This document shows, piece by piece, positions 27,368-38,313 of a stretch of 49,457 nucleotides of DNA (positions within the stretch are counted from its first letter, which is position 1; each line of letters opens with the position of its first letter). The notes beneath the pieces are model-generated. The model was not told the origin of the DNA. It saw only the letters and a list, made by a program, of their open reading frames with translations, and made no database searches. The stretch is taken from contig JACZXH010000019.1 of the NCBI GenBank assembly GCA_022571715.1, forward strand, positions 451 through 49,907, read 5' to 3'. This DNA comes from Bacteroidota bacterium (GTDB taxonomy: Bacteria > Bacteroidota > Bacteroidia > Cytophagales > Cyclobacteriaceae). The position numbers were made by a program, and so were the translations under genes.

Positions 27368-28789
27368 ATGAGAATTTCCCTGCTATTCAAATGGTTTATT
27401 GCGTTAGTACTGTGCGTTATTGTTGGCATCAGTAATGCTGTTACTATCCCGTATCCACCTGACACTCTTGTAAATGATCGGCAGATGAATACGATTGAAT
27501 TTGATTTTATTCCTGACCATAACTACGACCTTGTCGCTGACAGGTTATCATGTATGGAAGGCGAAATTCCATTAACTTTTAATACAAAAGTTTATTCTTT
27601 CATAAATTATTTTGCTGTCCGCGACCGCGAATATACACGTGGCATTCTTAGTCTTACGGAAATCTATTTTCCAATAATAGAAGTGTATTTAAAAAAATAT
27701 GGCCTTCCGGATGAGCTCAAATACCTGGCCATAGTGGAGTCAGGATTTAATCCCAGTGCCATATCCAGGGCAGGAGCTGGCGGATTGTGGCAGTTTATGC
27801 CCTATACTGGCAGATCGTATGGGTTACATCAGGATTTTTATATTGATGAACGCTTTGATCCACATAAATCTACCGATGCTGCCTGTAGATATATAAAGAT
27901 GATGTACAATATGTTCGGTGACTGGAATCTTGCCCTTGCCGCCTATAACTCAGGCCCGGGTAACGTTAGGAAAGCGATCAGAAGATCTGGTTACAAGAAA
28001 GGATTCTGGGAAATCTACAGGTACCTCCCGCGCGAAACCAGGTCGTATGTACCTCAGTTTATTGCCATTCAGTACGTTATACGATATGCTCACGAGTATA
28101 ATTTCATTATAAAAGATAAGAAATACCCAATGGAATATGACACCCTGATGGTGGATGAATTTATAAACCTGAAGCTTCTTGCCATTGAACTGAACGTTTG
28201 TTACGAAGACCTCAAGATGTTAAATCCTGCCATAAAAAGATTCGCACTTCCGGATGCCATAATAAAATATCCTATAAGCATCCCTATCGATAAAATGGCC
28301 TTCGTCAGGAAAAACCGGGAAGAAATTCTTCAAAATTCAGCCCTTTCAGGTAAAAAGGATTTGAAAGCAATGGCCAGAAATACACCGGGAAGCACATACG
28401 GAAGAAAACGTATTGTCTATCGAGTCAAAAGTGGAGATGTGCTCGGAACCATCGCGCAAAGGTACCATGTGAGGATGTCCGATATTCGAAAGTGGAATCA
28501 TATACGTGGAAATCTTATCCGAATAGGCCAGCGACTTAACATCTGGATGTTACCCAGCCGCCATTCAGATTTTACAACTAGTCATGTTGCAACTATGGAG
28601 AAGATCAAACCTAATTCATCTGGATCCGAAAAGATCACAAAAGGCACAATATATTATGTTCAACCCGGAGATACATTATGGGACATATCCAGAAAGTACG
28701 AGGGTTTAAGTATTGAAAAAATAAAAAAACTCAACAACCTTACGTCCAGCAGGATTATGCCTGGTCAGACCCTAATTATCGGAAAATAA
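27368..28789 (+). CDS. MltD-like lytic transglycosylase with two LysM domains
   Basis: The 473-residue protein has a signal peptide (about residues 1-24) and a family 1 transglycosylase domain (about 95-250) with catalytic Glu124 in VESGFNPSAISRAGAGG, then LWQFMP and AAYNSGPGNV. Two LysM domains follow (about 350-395, YRVKSGDVLGTIAQRY; about 427-473, YYVQPGDTLWDISRKY). It should cut peptidoglycan to 1,6-anhydro products in the periplasm. It is 5 bases upstream of the DUF4837 lipoprotein gene. Confidence 0.93.
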   Translation: MRISLLFKWFIALVLCVIVGISNAVTIPYPPDTLVNDRQMNTIEFDFIPDHNYDLVADRLSCMEGEIPLTFNTKVYSFINYFAVRDREYTRGILSLTEIYFPIIEVYLKKYGLPDELKYLAIVESGFNPSAISRAGAGGLWQFMPYTGRSYGLHQDFYIDERFDPHKSTDAACRYIKMMYNMFGDWNLALAAYNSGPGNVRKAIRRSGYKKGFWEIYRYLPRETRSYVPQFIAIQYVIRYAHEYNFIIKDKKYPMEYDTLMVDEFINLKLLAIELNVCYEDLKMLNPAIKRFALPDAIIKYPISIPIDKMAFVRKNREEILQNSALSGKKDLKAMARNTPGSTYGRKRIVYRVKSGDVLGTIAQRYHVRMSDIRKWNHIRGNLIRIGQRLNIWMLPSRHSDFTTSHVATMEKIKPNSSGSEKITKGTIYYVQPGDTLWDISRKYEGLSIEKIKKLNNLTSSRIMPGQTLIIGK

Positions 28790-28794
28790 TATAT

Positions 28795-29901
28795 ATGAAA
28801 ATTTCTGACTTCGCATCGGATTTTTTTATCAGGCTTACAACAATAATACTGATCCCGGTTATCGTAGTAGCCTGCGGGAATGGGAAAGGTGATAAACAGC
28901 TCCTGCCAAGAGCAAGCGGAGCATCCGGCGAAATCATACTTGTAATGGATTCACTCCACTGGACCAGTGAGTTGGGTGCTCAAATAAAAAAAACCTTTAA
29001 ACCTTTGGTAGAAGGTCTGCCACGACCTGAGCCTCTTTTTACAGTTCGATACATCAGGCCTCAGGATTTTAAAAGTATTCTTAAAAATGCACGTAACATA
29101 ATCGTGGTTGTAGTGCTGGACAATAATTCGCCTGGATCACGGCGTGCAAAGCAATTTTTCACACCCAACTCACTCAAGATAATTCAGGAAGATACGAGCC
29201 GTTATTGGCTCTCAAAGCAGAATGAGTGGGCCAAAGGTCAGGAAGTGCTATACCTGTTTGGTAAAAATGAAACCGTTCTTACAAATAGGATCATCGAAAA
29301 CAGGGAGAAGCTACAGATGCATTTCAACAATATTGAGAAAAAAAGAGTGATGGCTTCTTTATACAAAGCCAAGGAATTAAAAAAATTAGGCGATTTATTG
29401 ATAAGAAATCATCAATTTACTATTCGTATTCCATTTGGATGGCGCATTGATTTTGAAGACAAAGACACCAATTTTATCTGGTTGAGAAACCCCGGGATTT
29501 CTGTCGATAAAAGTATATTCATTTATTACAAAGACTATACTTCTGAAGACATCTTTGAATATCCTGCGATCATGAGAAACGAGGCCACACGAAAATACGT
29601 TTATGACGACAAAGAACAAAACGATACTTCTTATGTTGTGGTCGAAACATTGTTACCACCAGTAATACAGCAGGTAAATTTCAACAAAAAATATGCTGTA
29701 GAAGTACGTGGCTTATGGAAAACAAATAATTTATCTATGGGCGGGCCGTTTATCAGCTACCTGTTTGTAGATGAAAAGCTGGGGCGCGTATATTATATCG
29801 ACGGGTTTGTTTACAGCCCTAGCAAAGATCAGAGAGAGTCTATCAGAGAGCTGAAAACAATCTTATCGACATTTAGAACAGAAAGTGAAATAGCCCCCTG
29901 A
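28795..29901 (+). CDS. DUF4837 lipoprotein
   Basis: The 368-residue protein has a lipoprotein signal with lipobox VVAC (Cys about 27) and a mature part of the DUF4837 family (for example GEIILVMDSLHW near the N-terminus and IRIPFGWRIDFEDKDTNFIW in the middle). The family is Bacteroidota-specific and of unknown function. Being 5 bases downstream of the transglycosylase gene, it is surely in the same operon and may work on the wall or outer membrane. Confidence 0.87.
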   Translation: MKISDFASDFFIRLTTIILIPVIVVACGNGKGDKQLLPRASGASGEIILVMDSLHWTSELGAQIKKTFKPLVEGLPRPEPLFTVRYIRPQDFKSILKNARNIIVVVVLDNNSPGSRRAKQFFTPNSLKIIQEDTSRYWLSKQNEWAKGQEVLYLFGKNETVLTNRIIENREKLQMHFNNIEKKRVMASLYKAKELKKLGDLLIRNHQFTIRIPFGWRIDFEDKDTNFIWLRNPGISVDKSIFIYYKDYTSEDIFEYPAIMRNEATRKYVYDDKEQNDTSYVVVETLLPPVIQQVNFNKKYAVEVRGLWKTNNLSMGGPFISYLFVDEKLGRVYYIDGFVYSPSKDQRESIRELKTILSTFRTESEIAP

Positions 29902-29968
29902 GTATCGGGACAGAATCCCTATTCTTTGCTAATTTACACCTTCCAAGTATTATCTTTTTATTGTTTAC

Positions 29969-30391
29969 ATGACACATTCAGTAAAAATCAGACGGCAGTA
30001 CGTATTAAATTATCATGAGCAGGATCCTGCTGGAAAAATTGTACGGGGTGAAATTCAGGTAAAGACAATGAAAGCAGTAAGACTTGCAAAAGAAAAATAT
30101 CCTGATCTGATTACTGATGGCGACGTACAGGCGAATGTGGAGATAAATGCCGAACTTCAGAAAGAAATTTATCCGTTTAGTGAATTATCGGAAAAAGGCG
30201 CAAATACCTTGATATTTCCGAATCTTGTGGCAGGCAATATGGCGTATAAATTATTGATGGAACTGGAAGGAACTCATGCGATAGGCCCTGTATTACTGGG
30301 TTTGAATAAATCGTTTTATATTCTTCAGCTTGGAACTTCCATTCGTGATATTGTAAGAATGGCTGCCATCGCTGCATTCAGACGCGTATAG
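29969..30391 (+). pseudogene. maeB: maeB internal-deletion remnant (140 codons)
   Basis: The open frame joins two ends of NADP malic enzyme. Residues 1-24 (KIRRQYVLNYHEQDPAGKI) resemble the extreme N-terminus of Bacteroidota MaeB, and residues about 31-140 (DLITDGDVQANVEINAEL, NTLIFPNLVAGNMAYKLL, LQLGTSIRDIVRM) are the end of its phosphotransacetylase-like domain. The roughly 600 residues between, including the whole malic enzyme catalytic domain, are absent. The join lies near 30041-30065 and keeps the frame. In Cytophagales the full maeB lies just before ruvA and sprA, as here. Function as an enzyme is impossible. A deletion in the organism or a rearrangement in cloning or assembly are both possible. 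Confidence 0.78.
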
Positions 30392-30423
30392 TTGAAAAAA
30401 GAGATGAATTAAAATATATGTAA

Positions 30424-31020
30424 GTGATCGCATTTATTGAAGGCAAGATTGCAGAAAAAGAACGTACACATGTTATCATTGATGTTGGCGGAGTTGGGTA
30501 TCATATTAATATTTCTCTGAACACCTTTGCCAAAATCAATGGGTTAAAGCAGGTAAAGTTATTTACGTATCTTCATGTAAAAGAAGATTCACAAACCTTG
30601 TATGGATTTTACACCAAGGAAGAGCGGATTGTATTTTTACATCTCCTTTCTATAAATGGTGTAGGACCTAGTACAGGTATGATGATCCAGTCTTCACTTA
30701 GCCCGAAAGAATTATTTTCTGCCATTGTGCAAGAAGATGCACATATTATTCAAAGTGTGAAAGGAATTGGTGGGAAGACCGCAAACCGTATTATACTCGA
30801 ATTGAAGGATAAGTTCAGAAAAGAAGGATTTATTGTAAAATCCACTGAATTATTACCTGAAATTGACAATACTTTAAGAAATGAAGCGTTATCGGCATTA
30901 CTTACTCTTGGGATTAATAAATTGGCAGCAGAGAAGAGTATTATTGCCATTTTAAGAAAACCTGGAGAGAAGCAAATAACGCTTGAGGAGTTGATCAAAC
31001 AGGCACTAAAAACTACCTAA
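30424..31020 (+). CDS. ruvA: Holliday junction helicase subunit RuvA
   Basis: The 198-residue protein has the N-terminal OB domain (MIAFIEGKIAEKERTHVIIDVGGVGYHI), two helix-hairpin-helix motifs (LLSINGVGPSTGM and VKGIGGKTANRIILEL), and a C-terminal RuvB-contact domain. It binds four-way junctions and loads RuvB. The start is GTG. It follows the maeB remnant by 32 bases and precedes sprA, the usual Cytophagales order. Confidence 0.96.
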   Translation: MIAFIEGKIAEKERTHVIIDVGGVGYHINISLNTFAKINGLKQVKLFTYLHVKEDSQTLYGFYTKEERIVFLHLLSINGVGPSTGMMIQSSLSPKELFSAIVQEDAHIIQSVKGIGGKTANRIILELKDKFRKEGFIVKSTELLPEIDNTLRNEALSALLTLGINKLAAEKSIIAILRKPGEKQITLEELIKQALKTT

Positions 31021-31047
31021 CCGCAGTTACTTTCAACCTTGGCTTCA

Positions 31048-34000
31048 ATGTTTTTTCATAAAAAATCGTTGCGGACTGCCCTATTTATAAAGCTGACGCT
31101 TATAGCAGGATTCTATCAGACCCAGGCCGAAGCAATTAATTATTCAAAATTGTCGTATTTCATCGTTGTTCTTCAACAGCAGGACACCATTCCCGCAACC
31201 GGTAAAACACCTCTCGATAGCATTGACGCCATACTTGATTCACTGAAGCTTGTTCAGGACAGCCTGGATAACGTACCTTATAATCCTTCCTATCTGCCTA
31301 CGTTCAAGCCCAAAGACAGGTTTGGCGATCCTTTTTCAAATTTTACAAGCCCCTCACCCTTGTTATTGCAAGATCCTTCGTCTTTTAAACTCGACGTAGA
31401 GATCGATACAGGAATGAATTATACCATTTATGAAAAAATCGGCGATCTTTATTACCGGCCTACCACCTCCATGACCTTCAGTGAATTTAATCAGTACCAG
31501 TTGTCCAAAGTACTCAAAGACTACTGGAAAGACCGATCGTCAGGTCTTGACGGTGAAAGCGCTGTGAGTAGCCGCAGACTCATTCCGCCCATTTATGTAA
31601 GCCCGGCATTTGACAAAATTTTTGGAGGTAGTTATGTTGAAATTAACCCACGCGGATTTGTAACGCTCGATTTTGGTGGAAGATGGCAGCGTATAGATAA
31701 CCCTTCGCTGCCAATCCGGCAGCAAAAAAACGGCGGATTCGAATTTGATCAACTCATCAATATGAGCGTAGTGGGCAAAATAGGCGAAAAGTTGGAAGTT
31801 TCAGCCAATTTTGATAACAACAATTCCTTTGACTTTGAAAATAATCTCAAGGTGGAATACACAGGTTTTGAAGAAGACATTATAAAAAAACTTGAAATCG
31901 GAAATGTGAATCTTCCCGTCAGTAACAGCCTAATTACAGGAGGACAAAACCTATTCGGGCTGAAAACTCAGCTCCAGTTCGGAAAGTTGTATGTTACTGC
32001 AGTGGCATCCACGCAACGTGGAAAGACGGATCAGGTGGAGGTACAGGGTGGAGGTGTCCAGGGAAGGGAATTTGAGATAAGAGCATCAAATTATGATGAA
32101 AACAAACACTATTTCCTGGGGCATTTCTTTCGTGAAAACTATGAACGCTGGTTGGTGGCAATACCGCAAATCATATCCGGAATATCAATTACAAGGGTTG
32201 AAGTATATGTAATCAACAGGAATAATGATACCCAGACACAACGCAATATTATAGCCTTTATGGACCTTGCCGAAGGGAATGTGATTTACCAGGATGATGG
32301 CGGACTGGTCCAGCCAGGCCAGGGAAACGTACCGAATGATAATGGTGCCAACAACCTGTATTTTGAATTGACAAGTACCCCTGGTATCAGAGACGCTGTA
32401 AATATTGATAAAATCCTGGTGGACCAGGCCATATTTGATATGATAAAAGGCACCCATTTCGATAAAATTAACGGCGCTCGGAAACTGAATGAAAGGGAAT
32501 TTGTCATTCACCGTGAACTTGGTTACATCTCGCTCACACGTAGGCTGCAAAATGATGAGGTGCTGGCTGTTGCCTACGAATATACCTTCAACGGCAAATC
32601 ATATAAAGTTGGCGAACTCACCGAAGATTATGCAAATATTCCTGAAAATGAAGTGATATTTCTTAAAATGTTGAGGCCTTCCAAAATCAACATCAGAGAT
32701 CAGGAAGGGAAACTGATACCTACCTGGGAACTCATGATGAAGAATATTTATAACCTGAATGCCAGCCAGGTTAATCGTGAGGGTTTTCAGTTTAGAATAA
32801 TATACCGCGATGATCAAACCGGACTCGATAATCCATTTATACAGGAAGGAGTAAACACTAAAGATATTCCGCTTATCGAACTTCTTGGACTTGACAAATT
32901 GAATTCAAACGGAGATCCTCCTAAAGATGGTAATTTCGACTTTGTAGAGGGTATTACCATCGAAACGACGAAAGGGCTTCTTATATTTCCTAATCTTAAA
33001 CCTTTCGGTGAACAGTTAAAGCGATTTTTCGAACCTTTTGAACAGCAATTGATTGTAAAGTACGTATATGATACACTTTATGGAACCACTAAAGCTGAGG
33101 CCGAACTGAATGTAAATAAAGACAAATACTTCCTTACAGGAAAACTCCAGGCCGGCTCATCCAACGAAATTCTGCTAGAAGGCATCAACATTGCTGAAGG
33201 CTCCGTTCAGGTATATGCAGGAAACATCCTGCTGGTAGAAGGTACAGATTATACGGTTGATTATACATTCGGTAAGGTGACCATTGTGAATGAAGGCATT
33301 GTAAACTCGGGGAAAAACATCCGGGTTACCTATGAAAAAGCCGACCTGTTTAACTTCCAGTCACGAACCTTGCTGGGCACACGATTCGATTATTTCCTGA
33401 ATGATGACGTTAATTTTGGCGCTACAATCCTTCACCACTTTGAACGCCCGCTTATATCAAGAGTAAGCATTGGTGATGAATCTACCAAAAATACAAAGTA
33501 CGGGTTTGATATCAATTTGAGAAAAGAATCCATTTTCCTTACCAAACTTACGGACGCGGTCCCTGGTATTCAGACCAAAGCTCCTTCCCTTGTAACCTTT
33601 AATGCTGAATTTGCCCAACTTTTACCAGGCACTTCTAACGTGGTTGATGGTGAAGGTACATCCTACATCGATGATTTTGAAAACACGGCCACCCCATTTA
33701 ACCTGGGCGGCTGGCAGGACTGGCATCTGGCCTCCACACCGGTAACTGATGATAACCGGTATGACCCGAGCGGAAACCGTTCTGATGATCTGGAGTTTTC
33801 ATTCAAACGCTCAAAAATTGGTTGGTATGTAGTAGACAATATCTTCTATCGCTCCGGTGGTAGAAACAAGCCCTCCAATATTACCGATAAAGACCTGGAA
33901 AATCATTATGTCAGAGCTGTCAGTCCACAGGAAATATTTCCTCAAAAGAGTCGAGAAATTATAAATACCAACCAGCCTATATTTGACATTGCTTATTTCC

Positions 34001-37000
34001 CGTCAGAACGGGGTCAATTTAACTACAATCCCGATTTAACGCCTCAAGGATTTTCAAAGGATCCCGAATTGCAATGGTCAGGAATTGCAAGATCGAATCG
34101 TACAGATGTGGATTTTGATAAAACGAACATGGAATATATCGAATTCTGGTTGATGGATCCATTTATAGATGGTGAAAATGGAAAAGTTATGGACGGCTTT
34201 TTTAATCAGAACAACACCACTGGTGGAAGGCTGATCCTCCATTTAGGCAGTATTTCGGAGGATCTGATGAAAGACGGGTTACATGCCTTTGAAAATGGGC
34301 TTCCATCCAATGGAGTGAAAACTCCAGACCGTGTAAGTGAAAACAACTGGGGTTTTGTTACAAAACAGCAATACCTGAACAATGCATTCAATAATGAATC
34401 AGGCTCAAGAGAAAATCAGGACGTTGGACTTGATGGATTGAATTCTGAAGAAGAATTGGTAAAATTTGCAGACGATTTCATTAATCAGCTTCCTTCAAAT
34501 ATCACTCCTGATGCACTGAATAAAATTCTCGCTGATCCATCTGCCGATAATTTTGATTACTTTCTTGGTGATGATCATGATCAGGCAAACGATGGAATTC
34601 TCGAAAGATATAAAAACTTTAACGGGATGGACGGGAACTCGCCCAACCTGACAAATAATACGCTAAGTTACTCCCCTTCCGGAAACACCCGGCCTGATAA
34701 TGAAGACCTGAACAACGACAATACACTGGGAGATCTGGAAGAATATTATGAATACGTAATCAATTTGAGTAAAGGCCAGTTAATAGTGGGGAATAAATTC
34801 ATTGAAGACAAGGTGGTCAACGTGATCAACGGCGATGAAGTGACATGGTATTTATTCAGGATACCAATACGAGAACCAGACCGTATTCAGGGCAACATTT
34901 CCGGATTTAAATCTATACGGTATATCCGTCTGGTAATGGATCAGTGGAGACAACCTGTTGTGCTACGAATGGCAAACTTTCGCCTGGTATCGATTGAATG
35001 GCGCAAATACACCGGTAGCCTTCAAAACAAACGATATGATGAAGTACCTGAACCGTCTGATTCCGGTTTGGAATTGTCAGTTGTAAACATTGAAGAAAAC
35101 AACCAGGCGACCGAAATAAAACCACCGTATGTATTACCTCCCGGTATCGAAAGAGACAGGGATAACACCTCCGTAATAGACCGGCGCCTAAACGAGCAGT
35201 CCATGCAGATATGTGTAACGGACCTGGAAGATAAAAATGCCCGTGCGGCGTATAAAAATGTGAACCTAGACCTGGTAAACTATGGGAGAGTCAAAATGTT
35301 TATAAGTGCGAACAGTGCCGAAGCAAAAGACGATGATGTTCGTGCATTTCTCAGGTTTGGAACTGACTTTGTCACAAATTACTATGAGATTGAATTGCCT
35401 CTGAAAATTACTCCACCTGAAGCTCGCTCACCGGAAGATATCTGGCCTGCGGAAAACGATATAGATTTCCCCCTTGAAGAATTATATAAACTCAAATCGA
35501 GGCGAAACAACCTGCGAGACCAGAAAGATTTTCTTCTTGCTTACTCTGAAATTATCGGAAAATACAAGGTAACTATTGTCGGAAGGCCCGAGATCAGTAC
35601 GGTTCAAACCATGATGCTGGGTATCAGAAATCCTGCCAGTCCGGATGAAAAGCCTAAATCAGTGTGTATCTGGGCTAATGAACTACGTGTTACTGATTTC
35701 AATACCACAAAAGGACTGGCCGTAAATGCAAACCTCAATGTGAAACTTGCAGATTTTGCAATTTTAACTGCCACTTCACGCTATACTTCATTTGGATACG
35801 GTGGGTTGCAAACAAAAATAGATGCAAGAACGCGCGATTATACCACCGACTTTGATTTTGGAGGAAGCTTTAATCTTGATAAGTTTTTTCCCGAAAAAAT
35901 CGGACTTCGCCTGCCTATGTACATAGGATACCAGACTATAGATATTACACCTTTTTACGACCCTCTTGATCCTGATATACCTCTTGAACAAAAACTGGAA
36001 GCTTTTGGTGACTCTGAGAAAAGAAAAAATTATGAAAATTCAGTTACAAACAATACTGTAAAGCGGAGTATCAATTTTACGAATGTGGGTAAAGTAAAAA
36101 CTAATCCTGAGGCAAAAAAACACCTCTGGGATATTGAAAATGTTTCTGTGTCGTTCGCATACAATGATATTAACAGCAGTAATTATCAAATTGAATCATA
36201 CTTTCTTAAATCGTACCGGGCTTCTTTTGATTATAATTTCACCTCCAATCCATGGTATTTGGAACCCTTTAAAAATGTGGGGTTTTTAAACTCCAAATGG
36301 CTTCAGCTTGTAAAGGATTTTAATTTCTCCCTGTTACCTCATTCGTTTGGTTTCCGTTCTGATTTGAACCGGAAATTAGTTAAAACACAATATAAAAACA
36401 GTGAACTGGGAATATCCGGCGTGGATCCTACCTGGGAAAAGTCGTTTTTATTTAACAGAAATTATTCGTTAAGATGGAATTTTTCAAAAAACCTGACCCT
36501 CGATTATATTGCCCGTGTGGTTGCCGTGGTAGATGAGCCTGATGGAGACCTTGATACCGAACAAAAGAAAAACATCATGATCGACAATTTGAAGAATTTC
36601 GGCCGGACGCAACGTTTCAATCAGGACTTCAGGTTTAATTATAAATTGCCGCTGGACAAAATTCCCCTGATCAATTGGATAAGTTCCGATTTAAGGTATG
36701 TTACCGGTTATACATGGGTTTCGGGCTCATTAAATCAAATAGAAAATCTGGGAAATGTAATTGAAAACAACCGTGATCGGGCTATAACCGGTAAAGTTGA
36801 CCTGGTAAAACTGTATAACAAATCAGGCTATCTGAAAAAATTAAATAGTCCGCCCCGCAGAAGACCAACAAACAGACGAGATACCACCCAGATAAACGAA
36901 AACAAAGCAATGAAAAGCACGCTAAGATTTCTGATGATGTTTCGGTCATTCAATGTCAGTTGGGGTAGAAAAGAGGGAACACGGTTGCCAGGATATCTGC

Positions 37001-38265
37001 CATTACCACGCTACCTGGGAATGGATTCTTACTGGCAGGCTCCAGGTTGGGATTTTATATTTGGTTCGCAGGATTCAGGCATAAGAAACAGGGCTGCAGA
37101 AAATGACTGGCTTGTCAAAAATCCCCTACTTACAACACCTTTTAAACAAACTAACTCGGAAGACCTGAACTTTAGGGTAACCCTGGAGCCTCTTCGCGAT
37201 TTTAACGTACAACTTGATGCCAAAAAGAATAAAATAGACCGCTATCAGGAGATTTTCAGATTCGATTCGCTGTTGCAGGATTATCAGACTTTCAGCCCCA
37301 GCCGTAGCGGAAGCTATTCAATTTCGTACTCCATAATCAAGACTACATTTATGATCGACAATGCCGACAACATTTCTCCTGTTTTTCAGGATTTTGAATC
37401 AAACCGCCAGATAATTCTGGGACGACTGAAACTGATTAACCCGGAATACAGTGACCTGAACAGTCAGGATGTGCTTATCCCAGCTCTGCTGGCTGCATAT
37501 TCAGGCCAAAATGCCACATCGATTGCTTTGACACCCTTCCCGACCCGACCAGAGATCAACTGGCGAGTAGATTATAAAGGGCTTACACGGATCCCCTTTG
37601 TTAAAGAAGTTTTTCAATCTGTAAATATCAGTCATAGTTACGTATCTTCCTATACGGTGACAAATTATACTAACAGCCTATTGTATGATCAGGATTTGTC
37701 GCTCGACAACAATATTGAAGATTACCAGTACGCTTTTGTTTTAAATGACAACGGTATCTTAGTGCCTGTGTACGTTATTAATCAGGTCATGATCACCGAA
37801 CGATTCTCGCCGCTATTGGGAATAAATGTGCGGACTAAAAACAGAATGACAGCATCTCTGGAATTTAAAAGGGAAAGAAGCATAGCACTAAATTTGTCGA
37901 ATGCACAGGTTACGGAAATAAACAACAAGGATTATGTATTTTCTCTGGGATTTACCAGAGCAAATTTAAAAGTCCCGTTTCGGATTCAGGGACGTACAGT
38001 TACATTGGAAAATGACTTGACTTTCCGGTTTGATTTTAGTGTAAAAGATTCAAAAATCATTCAACGGAAAATAGACGAGGTAAACACCATAACAAACGGT
38101 AACATTGGTTTTCAGTTTAGGCCTAATGTAAGTTATGTTCTTAATCAAAGACTTAATATGAAATTCTATTTCGAGCGAAGCATCAACCAACCGCGAGTAA
38201 ATAATTCGTTCCGAAGGTCAACTACTTCATTTGGCGTTCAGGTAAGATTTAGTTTAGCGCAATAA
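31048..38265 (+). CDS. sprA: SprA/Sov, type IX secretion outer membrane translocon
   Basis: The 2405-residue protein matches the giant SprA (Sov) family, the 36-strand barrel through which type IX cargo crosses the outer membrane. A signal-like N-terminus is followed by the conserved plug region (INPRGFVTLDFGGRWQRIDN) and repeated barrel strands to the aromatic C-terminus. GEGTSYIDDFENTATPFNLG and ITDFAQ-free downstream regions keep the expected order, with no truncation. ATG 31048 is preferred over TTG 31039. A cargo-like protein is encoded at 16720-17750; other T9SS genes are not in the window. Confidence 0.95.
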   Translation: MFFHKKSLRTALFIKLTLIAGFYQTQAEAINYSKLSYFIVVLQQQDTIPATGKTPLDSIDAILDSLKLVQDSLDNVPYNPSYLPTFKPKDRFGDPFSNFTSPSPLLLQDPSSFKLDVEIDTGMNYTIYEKIGDLYYRPTTSMTFSEFNQYQLSKVLKDYWKDRSSGLDGESAVSSRRLIPPIYVSPAFDKIFGGSYVEINPRGFVTLDFGGRWQRIDNPSLPIRQQKNGGFEFDQLINMSVVGKIGEKLEVSANFDNNNSFDFENNLKVEYTGFEEDIIKKLEIGNVNLPVSNSLITGGQNLFGLKTQLQFGKLYVTAVASTQRGKTDQVEVQGGGVQGREFEIRASNYDENKHYFLGHFFRENYERWLVAIPQIISGISITRVEVYVINRNNDTQTQRNIIAFMDLAEGNVIYQDDGGLVQPGQGNVPNDNGANNLYFELTSTPGIRDAVNIDKILVDQAIFDMIKGTHFDKINGARKLNEREFVIHRELGYISLTRRLQNDEVLAVAYEYTFNGKSYKVGELTEDYANIPENEVIFLKMLRPSKINIRDQEGKLIPTWELMMKNIYNLNASQVNREGFQFRIIYRDDQTGLDNPFIQEGVNTKDIPLIELLGLDKLNSNGDPPKDGNFDFVEGITIETTKGLLIFPNLKPFGEQLKRFFEPFEQQLIVKYVYDTLYGTTKAEAELNVNKDKYFLTGKLQAGSSNEILLEGINIAEGSVQVYAGNILLVEGTDYTVDYTFGKVTIVNEGIVNSGKNIRVTYEKADLFNFQSRTLLGTRFDYFLNDDVNFGATILHHFERPLISRVSIGDESTKNTKYGFDINLRKESIFLTKLTDAVPGIQTKAPSLVTFNAEFAQLLPGTSNVVDGEGTSYIDDFENTATPFNLGGWQDWHLASTPVTDDNRYDPSGNRSDDLEFSFKRSKIGWYVVDNIFYRSGGRNKPSNITDKDLENHYVRAVSPQEIFPQKSREIINTNQPIFDIAYFPSERGQFNYNPDLTPQGFSKDPELQWSGIARSNRTDVDFDKTNMEYIEFWLMDPFIDGENGKVMDGFFNQNNTTGGRLILHLGSISEDLMKDGLHAFENGLPSNGVKTPDRVSENNWGFVTKQQYLNNAFNNESGSRENQDVGLDGLNSEEELVKFADDFINQLPSNITPDALNKILADPSADNFDYFLGDDHDQANDGILERYKNFNGMDGNSPNLTNNTLSYSPSGNTRPDNEDLNNDNTLGDLEEYYEYVINLSKGQLIVGNKFIEDKVVNVINGDEVTWYLFRIPIREPDRIQGNISGFKSIRYIRLVMDQWRQPVVLRMANFRLVSIEWRKYTGSLQNKRYDEVPEPSDSGLELSVVNIEENNQATEIKPPYVLPPGIERDRDNTSVIDRRLNEQSMQICVTDLEDKNARAAYKNVNLDLVNYGRVKMFISANSAEAKDDDVRAFLRFGTDFVTNYYEIELPLKITPPEARSPEDIWPAENDIDFPLEELYKLKSRRNNLRDQKDFLLAYSEIIGKYKVTIVGRPEISTVQTMMLGIRNPASPDEKPKSVCIWANELRVTDFNTTKGLAVNANLNVKLADFAILTATSRYTSFGYGGLQTKIDARTRDYTTDFDFGGSFNLDKFFPEKIGLRLPMYIGYQTIDITPFYDPLDPDIPLEQKLEAFGDSEKRKNYENSVTNNTVKRSINFTNVGKVKTNPEAKKHLWDIENVSVSFAYNDINSSNYQIESYFLKSYRASFDYNFTSNPWYLEPFKNVGFLNSKWLQLVKDFNFSLLPHSFGFRSDLNRKLVKTQYKNSELGISGVDPTWEKSFLFNRNYSLRWNFSKNLTLDYIARVVAVVDEPDGDLDTEQKKNIMIDNLKNFGRTQRFNQDFRFNYKLPLDKIPLINWISSDLRYVTGYTWVSGSLNQIENLGNVIENNRDRAITGKVDLVKLYNKSGYLKKLNSPPRRRPTNRRDTTQINENKAMKSTLRFLMMFRSFNVSWGRKEGTRLPGYLPLPRYLGMDSYWQAPGWDFIFGSQDSGIRNRAAENDWLVKNPLLTTPFKQTNSEDLNFRVTLEPLRDFNVQLDAKKNKIDRYQEIFRFDSLLQDYQTFSPSRSGSYSISYSIIKTTFMIDNADNISPVFQDFESNRQIILGRLKLINPEYSDLNSQDVLIPALLAAYSGQNATSIALTPFPTRPEINWRVDYKGLTRIPFVKEVFQSVNISHSYVSSYTVTNYTNSLLYDQDLSLDNNIEDYQYAFVLNDNGILVPVYVINQVMITERFSPLLGINVRTKNRMTASLEFKRERSIALNLSNAQVTEINNKDYVFSLGFTRANLKVPFRIQGRTVTLENDLTFRFDFSVKDSKIIQRKIDEVNTITNGNIGFQFRPNVSYVLNQRLNMKFYFERSINQPRVNNSFRRSTTSFGVQVRFSLAQ

Positions 38266-38313
38266 TTATTGAAATTAGAAAAAGAATGTATTTTTGACCA
38301 AATTAAAATTACT

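Noticed and set aside
29969-30391. A stand-alone phosphate acetyltransferase
   Set aside because: Too short; only the last ~110 residues of the domain are present, and the first residues match the MaeB N-terminus instead.
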